A stretch of 64,000 nucleotides of DNA from Coriobacteriaceae bacterium (GCA_902364975.1 CABJFQ010000004.1:95313-159312), one strand, 5' to 3'; counted from the stretch's first letter, positions 44,268-53,186 are shown. Notes: generated by a model from the sequence alone, not told the origin. Program-made: numbers and translations.

Positions 44268-45740
44268 TTACTTGGCCTGCTTATCGAGCGTGGGCTTCAT
44301 GGCAATCAGGATTGCAGCGGCGACCAAGGAGCCAATCACGATGTCCAGGCAGAACAGCGCGACGTTGTTGGTGGCCAGGGCGACAATAAAGCCACCATGC
44401 GGAACATAGCAGTCGATGCCCTGGAAGGCGGCAAGCGCCGCGCCCACGGCAGAGCCGATGCAAATGCCGGGCAGGGTGTGGCCAAGATCCTTGACCGCGA
44501 AGGGAATAGCGCCCTCGGTAATACCGATGCAGCCCATGAACAGCGCAGAGATGCCCATCTGACGGTCAGCGTCATCGAACTTGTTCTTGGCGATGAGCGC
44601 AGCGAGGCCGCAAGCAATCGGGGGAATGGCGACGGCGACGCGGAACATACCGTTGGGGCCGTAGATGCCGGAGGCCATGATGGCCATGGTAAAGGTCGAA
44701 GCGGTCTTGTTGATGGGGCCACCCATATCGAAAGCGGTCATAACGCCAATGACCAGGCCCAGGACGACGGCGGAGCCGCCCTGCAGGCTGCCGAGCACGC
44801 TGGTGAGCCAATCCATCACAAAGCCAAGCGGCGTGGCCAGGATGTAGATGTAAGCCATGCCCAGGACGAGCGAGGTCAGAATCGGGATGATCAGAATGGG
44901 CATGATGGTCTGGATGGTGTTGTTGACCTTCCAGGTCTTCATCCAGCGGACAAAGTAACCGCAGATGACAGCCATGATCATGGCGCCCAAGAAGCCGGTC
45001 GAAACGCTGTTGCCGCTCGGGGTGACGACGGCGTTGTTAACCAAGTAGCCCAGGACGAAGCCGGGGGCAAGTGCGGGCTTACCGGCCATCGAGTAGGCGA
45101 TGTATGCCGCAAGCACCGGAATCATCATAGAGATGCCGGCCATGCCGATAGTGTTAAGGCTCACCATCAACGGGTTGGTGACCTCCATGCCGCTAGCACC
45201 GGCAGTACCGGATGCCAACGAGAAGGCGAGGAACACGCCACCGATAACGACGATGGGGATAAAATAGGAAACACCGGTATTGAATGCATTGAGCAGCGTC
45301 TTGCCAGGGTCGGCAAAGATGGACTGCTTGGACGCCGGTGTCGGGGCCTGCGGGGCAGCGGAGACGGCCTTCTTCTCTGCCTTGGCCTCGGCCTTGGACG
45401 CGTCAACGGCACCGCCCGTCGCCTTGATGATCTCGACAGCCTGGTCGATAATCTTTACCGGATCGGCGATTACATCCGAGGTGCCGACCTTGAGGAACTT
45501 GCCCTCGGCCATCTTCTGCTCAAAACGGTCCTCGTTCTCGACACCCACGTCGACGGACTCGAGCACCAGGTCGGCGCAATCAACGTCTTCCTGCGTGAGC
45601 TCATTCTCGATACCCAGACCACCCTGAGCCTCGACTTTGCACTCGATGCCACGAGCGGCGCATTCATCCTGAATCGCCTTCTGGGCCATATACGTGTGGG
45701 CGATACCCACGGTACAGGCGGCAACGCCTACGATCTTCAT
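44268..45740 (-). CDS. PTS EIIBC component, fructose family
   Basis: ATG 45740 follows AGAGGGAAG. Residues 1-100 are EIIB with phospho-Cys in VAACTVGIAHTYMAQ (usual form CPTGIAHT; here Cys-Thr-Val). An Ala/Lys-rich linker (~105-145) joins EIIC, about nine to ten membrane spans with DMGGPINKTAS and VPHGGFIV as substrate-channel landmarks. The protein imports and phosphorylates a ketose or sugar alcohol. As first gene of a six-gene operon it defines the substrate, but family alone cannot name it; fructose-family EIIs handle fructose, mannose-type ketoses and others. It is regulated by the divergent LacI-type gene in all likelihood. Confidence 0.93.
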   Translation of the reverse strand: MKIVGVAACTVGIAHTYMAQKAIQDECAARGIECKVEAQGGLGIENELTQEDVDCADLVLESVDVGVENEDRFEQKMAEGKFLKVGTSDVIADPVKIIDQAVEIIKATGGAVDASKAEAKAEKKAVSAAPQAPTPASKQSIFADPGKTLLNAFNTGVSYFIPIVVIGGVFLAFSLASGTAGASGMEVTNPLMVSLNTIGMAGISMMIPVLAAYIAYSMAGKPALAPGFVLGYLVNNAVVTPSGNSVSTGFLGAMIMAVICGYFVRWMKTWKVNNTIQTIMPILIIPILTSLVLGMAYIYILATPLGFVMDWLTSVLGSLQGGSAVVLGLVIGVMTAFDMGGPINKTASTFTMAIMASGIYGPNGMFRVAVAIPPIACGLAALIAKNKFDDADRQMGISALFMGCIGITEGAIPFAVKDLGHTLPGICIGSAVGAALAAFQGIDCYVPHGGFIVALATNNVALFCLDIVIGSLVAAAILIAMKPTLDKQAK

Positions 45741-45840
45741 TGCTTCCCTCTTTTCATAGAGTTGCGTGCGCAAGACACCGTTTGCGGAGGCCTCCGGAGC
45801 ATCCCCTGCCGTTTGGACTTGCTGTCTTTTCGACAAGACC

Positions 45841-45931
45841 AATATAGGTGCTCGTTTTTCTTAATGCCAGTTTATTTCGGTAAACGCGCAGGTCAGAGCG
45901 TTGGTTACGCTATTTAGTTATGCGTTTAACC
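45841..45931. promoter_or_regulatory. PTS operon promoter and repeated GGTTAAACGC-like sites
   Basis: On the minus strand, CTGGCA (45865-45870) and TATATT (45841-45846) are 18 bases apart and could start the operon. Behind it lie three similar words: GGTAAACGC (45879), GGTTACGC (45903) and, reversed, GCGTTTAACC (45922). They are candidate binding sites for the divergently encoded LacI-type regulator. The remaining 45741-46155 gap has no gene that I can support. Confidence 0.5.
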
Positions 45932-46155
45932 AAAAATGAATCCTGCGATTTTACCCTCGATTTCAAAAGTCAAGAAGTATTTGATTTTCTCGGTAGACGG
46001 CAGATGCGCATGCCGGTCACAAATTTCGACCCCACCCGTATACCGCATTTGTTGCATACTCATATGAAAGGAAAAGGTCGCTCACCGAAGCGTATCCCTC
46101 ACCAAGACTCAAAGTCATCATGTTGGAAAATGCTCATCTGTCGGAAGGAGTCGCT

Positions 46156-47166
46156 GTGGCAAAACAGCGCGTTACGATCGCAGACGTCGCTCGAGAGGCG
46201 GGAACCTCGACGGCAAGCGTCTCGTATTACCTCAACGACAAACGAGAAAAGCTTAGCGAAAAGACGCAGAACAAAATCGCGCGCGTCATTAAGGAACTCG
46301 GATACGTTCCCAACGCCCAAGCGCAGACGCTCACCGGCAAGCAAACCCACGTCATTGCCATCATCATTTTGGATAACACCAACAAATGGGCGGGGCTCGT
46401 TCTCAATGGCATGGAGCAGGTCATGCTCCCCGCGGGCTACCAGACGGTCGTTTGCACGAGCAACTTTAACCCCGAGACCGAGCTCATGTACGTCGACAAG
46501 ATGCTCTCGCTGGGCGTCGATGGCTTTATCATCCAGCCCACGGCAAACTTCAAAGCCGTGCACGACCGCATTAGACGCGCCGGCAAGCCGGTCGTCTTTT
46601 TCGATGCGGCCATCTACAGCCCAGGCACCAGCTGGATCAAAACCAACCTCTACGACGGCGTGTACAATGCCACGCAGGCGCTTCTCGATGCCGGCTACGA
46701 GGACTTTTTCTCCATTGCCGCCAATATGACCGAAATGCGCACCCGCATGGAACGTTTTCAGGGATATGCCGAGGCATTAGCCGCGAATGGGCAGCTCTAC
46801 AAAGCCATCCCCATCGACCACAACAAGCCGTCAATCAACGAGCTTACCGAGTACTTTAAATTCAAGTTTAATCCCGCCAAGCGTGCGCTCATCTTTGTCC
46901 AAAACCAATGGGCGCTCCCCCGCGTCTACAAGGCACTTCAGCCCATGGCCCATCTGCTTCCGCAGCAAATCGGCCTTTTGGGACTCAACTGCGAAGACTG
47001 GACTAATCTCACCACACCGACCGTCTCCACCATCATCGAGCCCGTCGACCAGGAAGGTCGCGAAGCAGCCGAGATGTTGCTCGCCCTACTTGACGGCAGC
47101 AGCGAACCCGGCGAGCAGCGCATTCTCGAGTGCAAGCTCAACTGGCTCGACTCCACCTCGATCTAG
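46156..47166 (+). CDS. LacI-family regulator of the PTS/transketolase operon
   Basis: GTG 46156 is preferred because GGAAGGAG lies 5 bases upstream; ATG 46120, in frame, is the alternative. The 336-aa protein has the LacI HTH (VTIADVAREAGTSTASVSYY) and hinge (ELGYVPNAQAQTLTG), then a sugar-binding-protein-like domain (VIAIIILDNTNKWAGLVLNG; DGFIIQPTANFKAVHDRI; IGLLGLNCEDWTNL). This subgroup (QTLTGKQTHVIAII) resembles regulators of sugar uptake genes. It is divergent from EIIBC with a shared 415-bp control region, so it most likely represses the operon until its sugar or sugar phosphate is present (inference from position). Confidence 0.92.
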   Translation: MAKQRVTIADVAREAGTSTASVSYYLNDKREKLSEKTQNKIARVIKELGYVPNAQAQTLTGKQTHVIAIIILDNTNKWAGLVLNGMEQVMLPAGYQTVVCTSNFNPETELMYVDKMLSLGVDGFIIQPTANFKAVHDRIRRAGKPVVFFDAAIYSPGTSWIKTNLYDGVYNATQALLDAGYEDFFSIAANMTEMRTRMERFQGYAEALAANGQLYKAIPIDHNKPSINELTEYFKFKFNPAKRALIFVQNQWALPRVYKALQPMAHLLPQQIGLLGLNCEDWTNLTTPTVSTIIEPVDQEGREAAEMLLALLDGSSEPGEQRILECKLNWLDSTSI

Positions 47167-47171
47167 ACCGC

Positions 47172-47200
47172 GGGACAAATTAATCAGGAGTGTTTGTCCC
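47172..47200. repeat. Palindrome, GGGACAAA type
   Basis: GGGACAAA and TTTGTCCC flank 13 bases directly after the LacI-family stop codon. It may serve as a weak terminator. Confidence 0.55.
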
Positions 47201-47285
47201 AAATCTTAAGTATTTGTTCGGCAGAACGGCCCCTGCCGGCTCCTGCTAGACTGGTAGATTCCCAACCGTCCATCCAGGAGCCCCC

Positions 47286-48269
47286 ATGTCGCGCAAGTCC
47301 GCCTACAAGCAAGTACTTTCCATCGGCACCGCCGTGGTGCTGGGATTTGCGCTGTTTACAGGATCTCTCGACGGGGCACCCAAACTGTTGTCGCCGCAAA
47401 GCGATGAGCAGGCGGCGGCCCTGGCCGAGAAGCAAAACGAGAGCCCCAGCCGCACCGAGGACGAGGCTGACCTGGTCGCCCGCCTCGAATCAGGAACGGC
47501 AAGCTCCACGGATTCCGAAGGCGGCCAAAGCACCGACGATGGCTCCGAATCCACCACAACCGGCACCGGCGACGACACTTCCGCAGATAGCACTGCCACC
47601 CCCATCGACGAAGTCGAAAACCCCGATCTCGACCGCGCGCGCGGCGTATACCTCACCAGCATTCCCGACTACGCCGGCAACCCCTACGTTGCCCTTCGCG
47701 CCGATGGCACGCACCCGCTCGGCACACCGTCGTTCACGCTCGATGAATACGAGCGGGCCACCGAAGAAGGATGCTTTAAGAAGTTCTCAAAGCTCGACAG
47801 CCTGGGCCGTACCCGCAAAGCACTCGCCTGCATAGGCCCCGAGTCACTCGGACAGGGAAAGCGCGGCGATATCTCGCGTATCCATCCTGCCGGTTGGCAC
47901 CAGCAGCGCTACGACTTTATTCCAGGCCAGAGCCTCTACAACCGCTGTCACCTCATCGCCTGGTCGCTCTGCGGCGAAAACGCCAACCGCAAGAATCTCC
48001 TCACCGGCACGCGCTATCTCAACGAAACGGGCATGTTGCCGTTTGAGGAGCAAATCCTCGGCTATATCCGCGACACGGGCAACCACGTGCTCTACCGCGT
48101 CACGCCCATGTATAACGAAGAGGAACTCGTCTGCCGCGGTGTCCGCCTCGAGGCGCAGTCGGTCGAGGATCACGGCAAGACGTTGTGCTTCCACGTGTAC
48201 TGCTACAACCTGCAACCGCATGTGCAAATCGACTACGCCACCGGCCGCAACCAGACCTCGGGGGATTAG
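47286..48269 (+). CDS. Secreted DNA/RNA non-specific endonuclease
   Basis: ATG 47286 is preceded by CAGGAG (spacing 5). The 327-aa protein has an N-terminal signal or anchor helix (VLSIGTAVVLGFALFTGSL), a Ser/Thr/Asp/Glu-rich flexible linker (~45-115) and a nuclease domain (~115-327). The core reads PGQSLYNRCHLIAWSLCGEN ANRKNLLTGTRYLN: the NRCHLI His corresponds to the general base of the DRGH-type (EndA/NucA) motif and the later Asn to the magnesium ligand. EndA-type enzymes cut DNA outside the cell for nutrition, competence or escape from DNA nets. It has its own upstream region and a terminator at 48316. Confidence 0.88.
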   Translation: MSRKSAYKQVLSIGTAVVLGFALFTGSLDGAPKLLSPQSDEQAAALAEKQNESPSRTEDEADLVARLESGTASSTDSEGGQSTDDGSESTTTGTGDDTSADSTATPIDEVENPDLDRARGVYLTSIPDYAGNPYVALRADGTHPLGTPSFTLDEYERATEEGCFKKFSKLDSLGRTRKALACIGPESLGQGKRGDISRIHPAGWHQQRYDFIPGQSLYNRCHLIAWSLCGENANRKNLLTGTRYLNETGMLPFEEQILGYIRDTGNHVLYRVTPMYNEEELVCRGVRLEAQSVEDHGKTLCFHVYCYNLQPHVQIDYATGRNQTSGD

Positions 48270-48315
48270 CCCCGAGCCACAACAAGAACCGATTTGCAAT
48301 CCCCCAGGGATCAAA

Positions 48316-48348
48316 AAGGGCCGCTCCGGATCACCCAGAGCGGCCCTT
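48316..48348. terminator. Terminator between the nuclease and EF-G-like genes
   Basis: AAGGGCCGCTC pairs perfectly with GAGCGGCCCTT between convergent genes. The five A before it make a T-run on the minus strand. Confidence 0.8.
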
Positions 48349-48382
48349 GCATCGACATGCGTGGCGCAGACAAAGCCACACG

Positions 48383-50458
48383 TTACTTAGCGCGGCCCTC
48401 CTCATAGCGCTCGACCAGCTTGGCCTGAACGTCATAGGGCACCTGCTCGTAGCCAGCGGGCTTCATGGTAAAGTCGCCCGTGCCGCGCGTGATGGAGCGC
48501 AGGCGCGTCGAGTAATCCGTCAGCTCGGCCAACGGGGCCTGGGCAATGACCACGGTATCGCCGCGCTCATCGGTCTCCATGCCCGTCACGCGACCGCGCG
48601 AGGCCGAGATGTCGCCCATCACGGCACCGGCGTAGCTCTCGGGGATTGTCACCGTGATTTCCTCGATGGGCTCCAGCACCACCGGGTCGGCATCGGCGCA
48701 TGCCTTGCGCAGGCCGATGCGGGCCGCCGCGCGGAACGCCATCTCGTTGGAGTCGACGCTGTGATACGAGCCGTCGTACACAGCCACGCGAATGCCCGTG
48801 AGCGGGTAGCCGGCAATGATGCCGTCCTTCATGGTCTCCTGGACGCCCTTGTCCACGGCGGGAATCAGCGAGCGCGGAATGCGGCCGCCCACGACCTCGT
48901 CCACAAACTCATAGCCATCGCTCGTGCCGTCGGGCCCAATGAGCGGCTCCACGCGCAGCCAGCAGTCGCCGTACTGACCGGCGCCGCCGGTCTGCTTCTT
49001 ATGGCGGCCCTGGGCACTTGCCGTACGGCGAATGGTCTCGCGATACGGAATGCGGATCGGCACACTCTTGGCAGCAACCTTGGTGCGATCCTCCAGACGG
49101 TTGAGCAGCACCGAAACCTGCGCCTCGCCAACGGCGGAGATAATGGTCTGGCCAGTCTCCTCGTCGCGGTCGATGCTCATGGTCGGGTCTGCCTTGCAGG
49201 CCTTCTCGATAAACGTGTAGAGCTTCTCCTCGTCGCCGCGGTTCTCGGCCTCGATGGCAATGCGATACTGCGAGTTGGGGAACTTAAACGCCGCAGCCTC
49301 GACCTTGCCGGTAATGGAGAGCGTGTCACCCGTCTCGGCCGCCAACTTGGGCGCCACGATAATGTCGCCGGCATAGGCGTGACCGACCTCGGTCATATCG
49401 CGGCCGCACATCACATACAGGTGAGCCAGACGATCGCTCTTGCGGGTACGCGCGTTGATCAGCTCAAGGCCCGGCTCAAGCGTGCCCGTCAGCACCTTGA
49501 TAAAGCTGATGCGACCCTGCTGCGGATCGGCCAGCGTCTTAAACACAAACGCCACCGGACGATCATCGTCACTCGAGATCTTAAGCGAATCGCCGTCGAT
49601 AAGCGGCATCTCGCCGTAGTCGGTCGGCGCCGGGAAGTACGTGGCAATGTCGTCCATCAGCGAGTTGACGCCCTGCTCCTTAATGCAATCGCCCGCAAAG
49701 ACCGGCACAAAGATGCGCTCGGCGATCGCCTTCGACAGCAGGCCTTCAAGCTCCTCCTGCGTCAGCGTCTCCTCGCCTTCCAGGTACTTCATCATCAGCT
49801 CATCGTCGGCCTCGGCCACCAACTCGCACAGATGGTCATGGGCCTCCTCGGCCTGGGCACGATACTCCTCGGGAATCTCCGACTCAACAGCTTCGATGCC
49901 GTTGCAATGGCGCGCCTTCATGCGCACCAGGTCGATGATGCCGTCAAAGTCCTCGCCCTCGCCCCAGGGAAGGGTCACGGCGCCCAGGCGCGTGCCAAAG
50001 CGCTCCTGCAGCAGGTCCATTGTGGTCGCAAAGCTGGCCTCGGAGCGCGACAGGCGGTTTACGAATACCGCACGTGCCAGACGCAGGTCCTCGGCGGCAT
50101 ACCAGAGCTTAACCGTCGTAGGCTGCGGGCCGGCCTCGGCGTCAACCACAAACAGAGCCGTCTCGCAGACGCTCATCGCGGCAAAGGCGTCGCCGATAAA
50201 ATCGGGGTAGCACGGGGCATCGAGCACATTGATGCGCGCGCCCTTCCAGTCGATCGGCGCGATGGTCGTCGAGATGGAGAATGCACGCTTGACCTCTTCG
50301 GGGTCATAGTCGAGCGTGGGCTTGGTGCCGTCGTGGCCGCCCAGGCGGGCGGTCTTACCGGAAAGGTGGAGCATGGCCTCGGCGAGTGAAGTCTTGCCCA
50401 CCCCGCCTTGGCCTACGAGCACCACGTTCCTTACATTGCCGGTCTTGGGAGCACCCAT
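48383..50458 (-). CDS. Elongation factor G-like GTPase (EF-G2 type)
   Basis: ATG 50458 follows AAGGAGG. The 691-aa protein has the EF-G layout: G domain with P-loop GQGGVGKT (16-23), then domains II-V (e.g. KQTGGAGQYGDCWLRVEPL, GGRIPRSLIPAVDKGV, VTIPESYAGAVMGDISASRG). G3 reads DAPCY instead of DTPGH, losing the His that activates water, and G4 reads NRLS instead of NKxD, so guanine binding should be altered. These changes match EF-G paralogues of Actinobacteria, some of which do not carry out translocation. A role in ribosome rescue, recycling or stress is possible. The canonical fusA is not in the window. Confidence 0.9.
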   Translation of the reverse strand: MGAPKTGNVRNVVLVGQGGVGKTSLAEAMLHLSGKTARLGGHDGTKPTLDYDPEEVKRAFSISTTIAPIDWKGARINVLDAPCYPDFIGDAFAAMSVCETALFVVDAEAGPQPTTVKLWYAAEDLRLARAVFVNRLSRSEASFATTMDLLQERFGTRLGAVTLPWGEGEDFDGIIDLVRMKARHCNGIEAVESEIPEEYRAQAEEAHDHLCELVAEADDELMMKYLEGEETLTQEELEGLLSKAIAERIFVPVFAGDCIKEQGVNSLMDDIATYFPAPTDYGEMPLIDGDSLKISSDDDRPVAFVFKTLADPQQGRISFIKVLTGTLEPGLELINARTRKSDRLAHLYVMCGRDMTEVGHAYAGDIIVAPKLAAETGDTLSITGKVEAAAFKFPNSQYRIAIEAENRGDEEKLYTFIEKACKADPTMSIDRDEETGQTIISAVGEAQVSVLLNRLEDRTKVAAKSVPIRIPYRETIRRTASAQGRHKKQTGGAGQYGDCWLRVEPLIGPDGTSDGYEFVDEVVGGRIPRSLIPAVDKGVQETMKDGIIAGYPLTGIRVAVYDGSYHSVDSNEMAFRAAARIGLRKACADADPVVLEPIEEITVTIPESYAGAVMGDISASRGRVTGMETDERGDTVVIAQAPLAELTDYSTRLRSITRGTGDFTMKPAGYEQVPYDVQAKLVERYEEGRAK

Positions 50459-50697
50459 GATGACCTCCTTGCAGGGTCGCGCGCGATGCGCGACGCCAAC
50501 GGGGAGAGTTCGCGGTCGGTGCCGTCCCGGGAGCAGCATGGTCGGCAGCCGAGCCGACTCACCCTCCAAATGTCCTATGCCACCACCCTACCCTTGCAGT
50601 CGCCTGTCCATGCAGACCTTTCGGCACGCGTATGGATACGGGCGGCGAGAGGAGAGAGCGAGCTTGCGAGGCGATTATTGAACCCCGCGGATGCAAA
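50459..50697. other. Leader of the EF-G-like gene; no gene seen
   Basis: No open frame with a plausible start was found. The minus strand holds AAGGAGG before the EF-G-like gene. Around 50482-50497 there are short GCGCG dyads, and near 50506-50560 a run of weak inverted repeats (CGGCTCGGCTGCC). A promoter could not be assigned with confidence. Confidence 0.4.
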
Positions 50698-50731
50698 AAA
50701 CCGCCACAGATCATAAGACCTGCGGCGGTTT
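50698..50731 (-). terminator. Terminator of the amino-acid ABC operon
   Basis: AAACCGCCACAG pairs with CTGCGGCGGTTT with one mismatch. On the minus strand TTTTTTGC follows. Confidence 0.85.
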
Positions 50732-50764
50732 CACCTCAATAAATAGTTGAGCAAATAGCTGAGC

Positions 50765-51529
50765 CTATCCCTCGATACGGCTCAAGAACTCGCGTGTACG
50801 CTGCTCGCGCGGATGATCGATAACCTGCTCGGCAGGACCCTCCTCGACAATACGACCGCCATCCATAAAGACCACGCGGTCGGCAACGTCGCGGGCAAAC
50901 TGCATCGCGTGCGTCACGATCACCATCGTCATATTCTGCGCGGCCAAATCCTTGATGACGCGCAGCACCTCAGCCGTCAGCTCTGGATCGAGCGCCGAGG
51001 TCGGCTCATCAAAGAACAAGATTTCCGGGTCGAGCGCCAGGGCGCGGGCAATACTCACGCGCTGCTGCTGACCGCCCGAAAGCTCGCAGGGTACCTTGTT
51101 CTCGTTACCCGTAAGCCCCATCTGTGCAATAAGCTCGCGTGCGCGGGCCTCCGCCTGCTCGCGCGGACGCCTAAGCACGCGGATCGGTGCATCGGTGATG
51201 TTTTTCATCACGGTATAGTGCGGGAACAGATTGTAGTTCTGAAACACCAGACCGAACCGCGAGCGCGCCTGTTTAGGTACATCGCCCTTTGCGTACATCG
51301 CGCCCGAACCCGCATCCGTCGCGACGGCAAGGTCGCCAAACGAGAGCGAGCCGCCGTCGAGCGTCTCGAGCAGCGTGGCACAGCGCAGCAGCGTGGACTT
51401 ACCGCCGCCCGAAGGCCCGATAATCGCCACGACCTCGCCGCGCTTGACCTCGAGCGAGATATCCTTGAGCACCTCATTGCCGCCAAACGCCTTGCGCGCG
51501 CTTTCAATTTTCATCACCGAGTTAGTCAT
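50765..51529 (-). CDS. Polar amino acid ABC transporter, ATP-binding subunit
   Basis: ATG 51529 overlaps the last 8 bases of the permease gene and follows AAAAGAGG. The 254-aa protein has Walker A GPSGGGKST, Q-loop VFQNYNLFPHYTV, signature LSGGQQQRVSIARAL, Walker B ILFFDEPTSALDPEL and H-loop VTHAMQFA. It closely follows the GlnQ/HisP pattern. It powers import of a polar amino acid with the permease and binding protein encoded upstream in the same operon. A terminator follows at 50731. Confidence 0.96.
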   Translation of the reverse strand: MTNSVMKIESARKAFGGNEVLKDISLEVKRGEVVAIIGPSGGGKSTLLRCATLLETLDGGSLSFGDLAVATDAGSGAMYAKGDVPKQARSRFGLVFQNYNLFPHYTVMKNITDAPIRVLRRPREQAEARARELIAQMGLTGNENKVPCELSGGQQQRVSIARALALDPEILFFDEPTSALDPELTAEVLRVIKDLAAQNMTMVIVTHAMQFARDVADRVVFMDGGRIVEEGPAEQVIDHPREQRTREFLSRIEG

Positions 51530-52175
51530 GATAATAGTCCAGCCTCTTTTCGGCGGCGCCCAGCAGCATCTCGACCACAAAGTTAAAGACCCAGTAGATC
51601 AGCGCCGCAATCGCAAACGGCACCATGCTCACTTGCGAGGCAACCAGCGCCTTGGCCGTCGAGAACATCTCCCCCACGCCGATGGCAAACGCCAGCGACG
51701 TGTCTTTGACCAGCGTGATAATCTCGTTGCCCATCGCCGGCAAAATGCGCTTGGCGACCTGCGGCATCACAATGTACAAAAACGTCTGCAGGCGCGAGTA
51801 GCCCAGCACCTCGGCGGCCTCGTATTGGCCGCGCGGAATGGACTGCAGGCCCGATCGATAGATCTCGGCAAAATAGCCGGCGTAGTTGATGATGAACGCC
51901 ACGACACACGCCGTCCATTTGGAATCGGGCGTGAGCGAGATGCCAAACACGTAGTACGGGGCAAAGTAGATGGCAAACATCTGTAGCATGAGCGGCGTAC
52001 CGCGCATCACCGAAATATAGATGCGCGCAATCCAGCGGAGCGGCGCAATTTTGCTCATGCGCATGAACGCCACGGGGATTCCCAGTGGAATCGACCCGAG
52101 CAGCGTCAGCACAAACAGCTGCAAGCTGACCAAGAATCCCTGGCCAAGCATCTGCATCATGACCTGAATAGACAA
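51522..52175 (-). CDS. Polar amino acid ABC transporter, permease subunit
   Basis: The protein is a HisM/GlnP-type permease with about five spans (LFVLTLLGSIPLGIPVAFMR; FAIYFAPYYVFGISL) and the EAA loop GQYEAAEVLGYSRLQTFLYI before VMPQVAKRILPAMGNEIITL. The start is uncertain: TTG 52175 lies 6 bases after AGAGAG and gives 217 aa; ATG 52160 and TTG 52214 are alternatives in the same frame. A 108-bp hairpin separates it from the binding-protein gene and may lower its expression relative to that gene. It acts as a dimer in the membrane. Confidence 0.9.
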   Translation of the reverse strand: MSIQVMMQMLGQGFLVSLQLFVLTLLGSIPLGIPVAFMRMSKIAPLRWIARIYISVMRGTPLMLQMFAIYFAPYYVFGISLTPDSKWTACVVAFIINYAGYFAEIYRSGLQSIPRGQYEAAEVLGYSRLQTFLYIVMPQVAKRILPAMGNEIITLVKDTSLAFAIGVGEMFSTAKALVASQVSMVPFAIAALIYWVFNFVVEMLLGAAEKRLDYYHD

Positions 52176-52219
52176 CCCAAGCTCTCTTTCACAGTAACGG
52201 AACAGCGAACCCAATGCTA

Positions 52220-52327
52220 AAGCGGGTTTTCCAGGTGCCCGAGTTTGCCGTGAAAGAGGAGCGCCGCGTACTAAATGTACGCAAGCGACGGTTTGAACGG
52301 CAAAATCGGGTGCCTGGGAAAGCCGCT
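52220..52327 (-). repeat. 108-bp intercistronic hairpin after the binding-protein gene
   Basis: AGCGGGTTTTCCAGGTGCCC (52220 onward) pairs with the reverse of 52297-52327 over 31 bases with five mismatches. A GCGTAC/GTACGC stem sits near the centre. The right arm includes the stop codon of the binding-protein gene. It probably protects the upstream mRNA and dampens read-through. Confidence 0.75.
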
Positions 52328-53186
52328 ATTTGAGCACCCAGTTGTCGAAGGAAAGACCATAGCTTGCATATTTATCGCACAGGTCCTTGACCGTGCCGTC
52401 CTCGTAGAGCGCCTTGAGCGACTCGGTCACGGCATCGGCGGACTTGGTGTCGCCCTTCTTGAAGCCAACGGCGTAATGTTCGCTGGACAGCGGCTTGTCG
52501 AGCTGCGTATAGGCATCGGGCTTGGCGGCAAGCTGATACTGAGCGATCGAGAGGTCACAGGCAACGGCATCGACTGCGCCACTCTCGAGCTGCATAAACG
52601 CCGTGTTGTACTCACCGATGGTATCGAGCGTGGCAAACGTCGCGGCCAGATCCTTCTGGTCGCCCTCGAGCACATCCTGTGCGGCGGAATCAGTCTGGGT
52701 AATCACGGTCTTGCCGGCAAGATCGTCCCAGCTCTTGATACCCGCGTCCTTCTTGACCACGAGCACCTGCTCGTTGAGCATGTAAGGCTCGGAAAACGTG
52801 TAGTCGTCCTCGCGACCCTCCATGGTAAAGCCATTCCAGATGCAGTTGATGGCGCCGGAGTTGAGCAGCGTGTCCTTGGCATCCCAATCGATGGCCTCGT
52901 AATCGACATCCCAGCCCTGCTTATCGGCAACGGCCTTAGCCAGATCGAGGTCAAACCCGGTGTACTCGCCATCGTCGCCCACAAAGCCGTACGGAGGGTA
53001 GGACTTGTCAAAGCCCACCACGAGCTTCTTGGACTCCGCAGCGCCCTTCACATCCTTGGCCGCGGCAGAGCCAGCAGCGGAGCCCTTGCCGGCACCACCG
53101 CCGCAGCCTACCAGGCCGAGGCCAAGCACCGTGGCAAGCGAACCGGCTAGACCAACAAATTGACGACGAGACATATCGGTATTCAT
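52326..53186 (-). CDS. Amino acid ABC transporter, substrate-binding lipoprotein
   Basis: ATG 53186 follows AGGGGGAA. The 286-aa protein starts MNTDMSRRQFVGLAGSLATV, a Tat-like twin-Arg signal combined with a lipobox LVGC, so it should be anchored by lipid on the outer face of the membrane. The mature part is a type II (SBP_bac_3) binding protein: VGFDKSYPPYGFVGDDGEYT GFDLDLAKAVADK, WNGFTMEGREDDYTFSEPYM and LESGAVDAVACDLSIA. It delivers a polar amino acid to the permease. Dyads containing CACTTTA lie at its promoter. First gene of a three-gene operon. Confidence 0.95.
   Translation of the reverse strand: MNTDMSRRQFVGLAGSLATVLGLGLVGCGGGAGKGSAAGSAAAKDVKGAAESKKLVVGFDKSYPPYGFVGDDGEYTGFDLDLAKAVADKQGWDVDYEAIDWDAKDTLLNSGAINCIWNGFTMEGREDDYTFSEPYMLNEQVLVVKKDAGIKSWDDLAGKTVITQTDSAAQDVLEGDQKDLAATFATLDTIGEYNTAFMQLESGAVDAVACDLSIAQYQLAAKPDAYTQLDKPLSSEHYAVGFKKGDTKSADAVTESLKALYEDGTVKDLCDKYASYGLSFDNWVLK

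Noticed and set aside
42789..45917. 1,042-codon plus-strand frame across the PTS/GatZ region
   Set aside because: It is antisense to two well-identified genes on the minus strand, with no ribosome binding site or known domain.
48185..50389. 734-codon plus-strand frame opposite the EF-G-like gene
   Set aside because: It is an antisense shadow of the GTPase gene, rich in His/Arg, with no domain.
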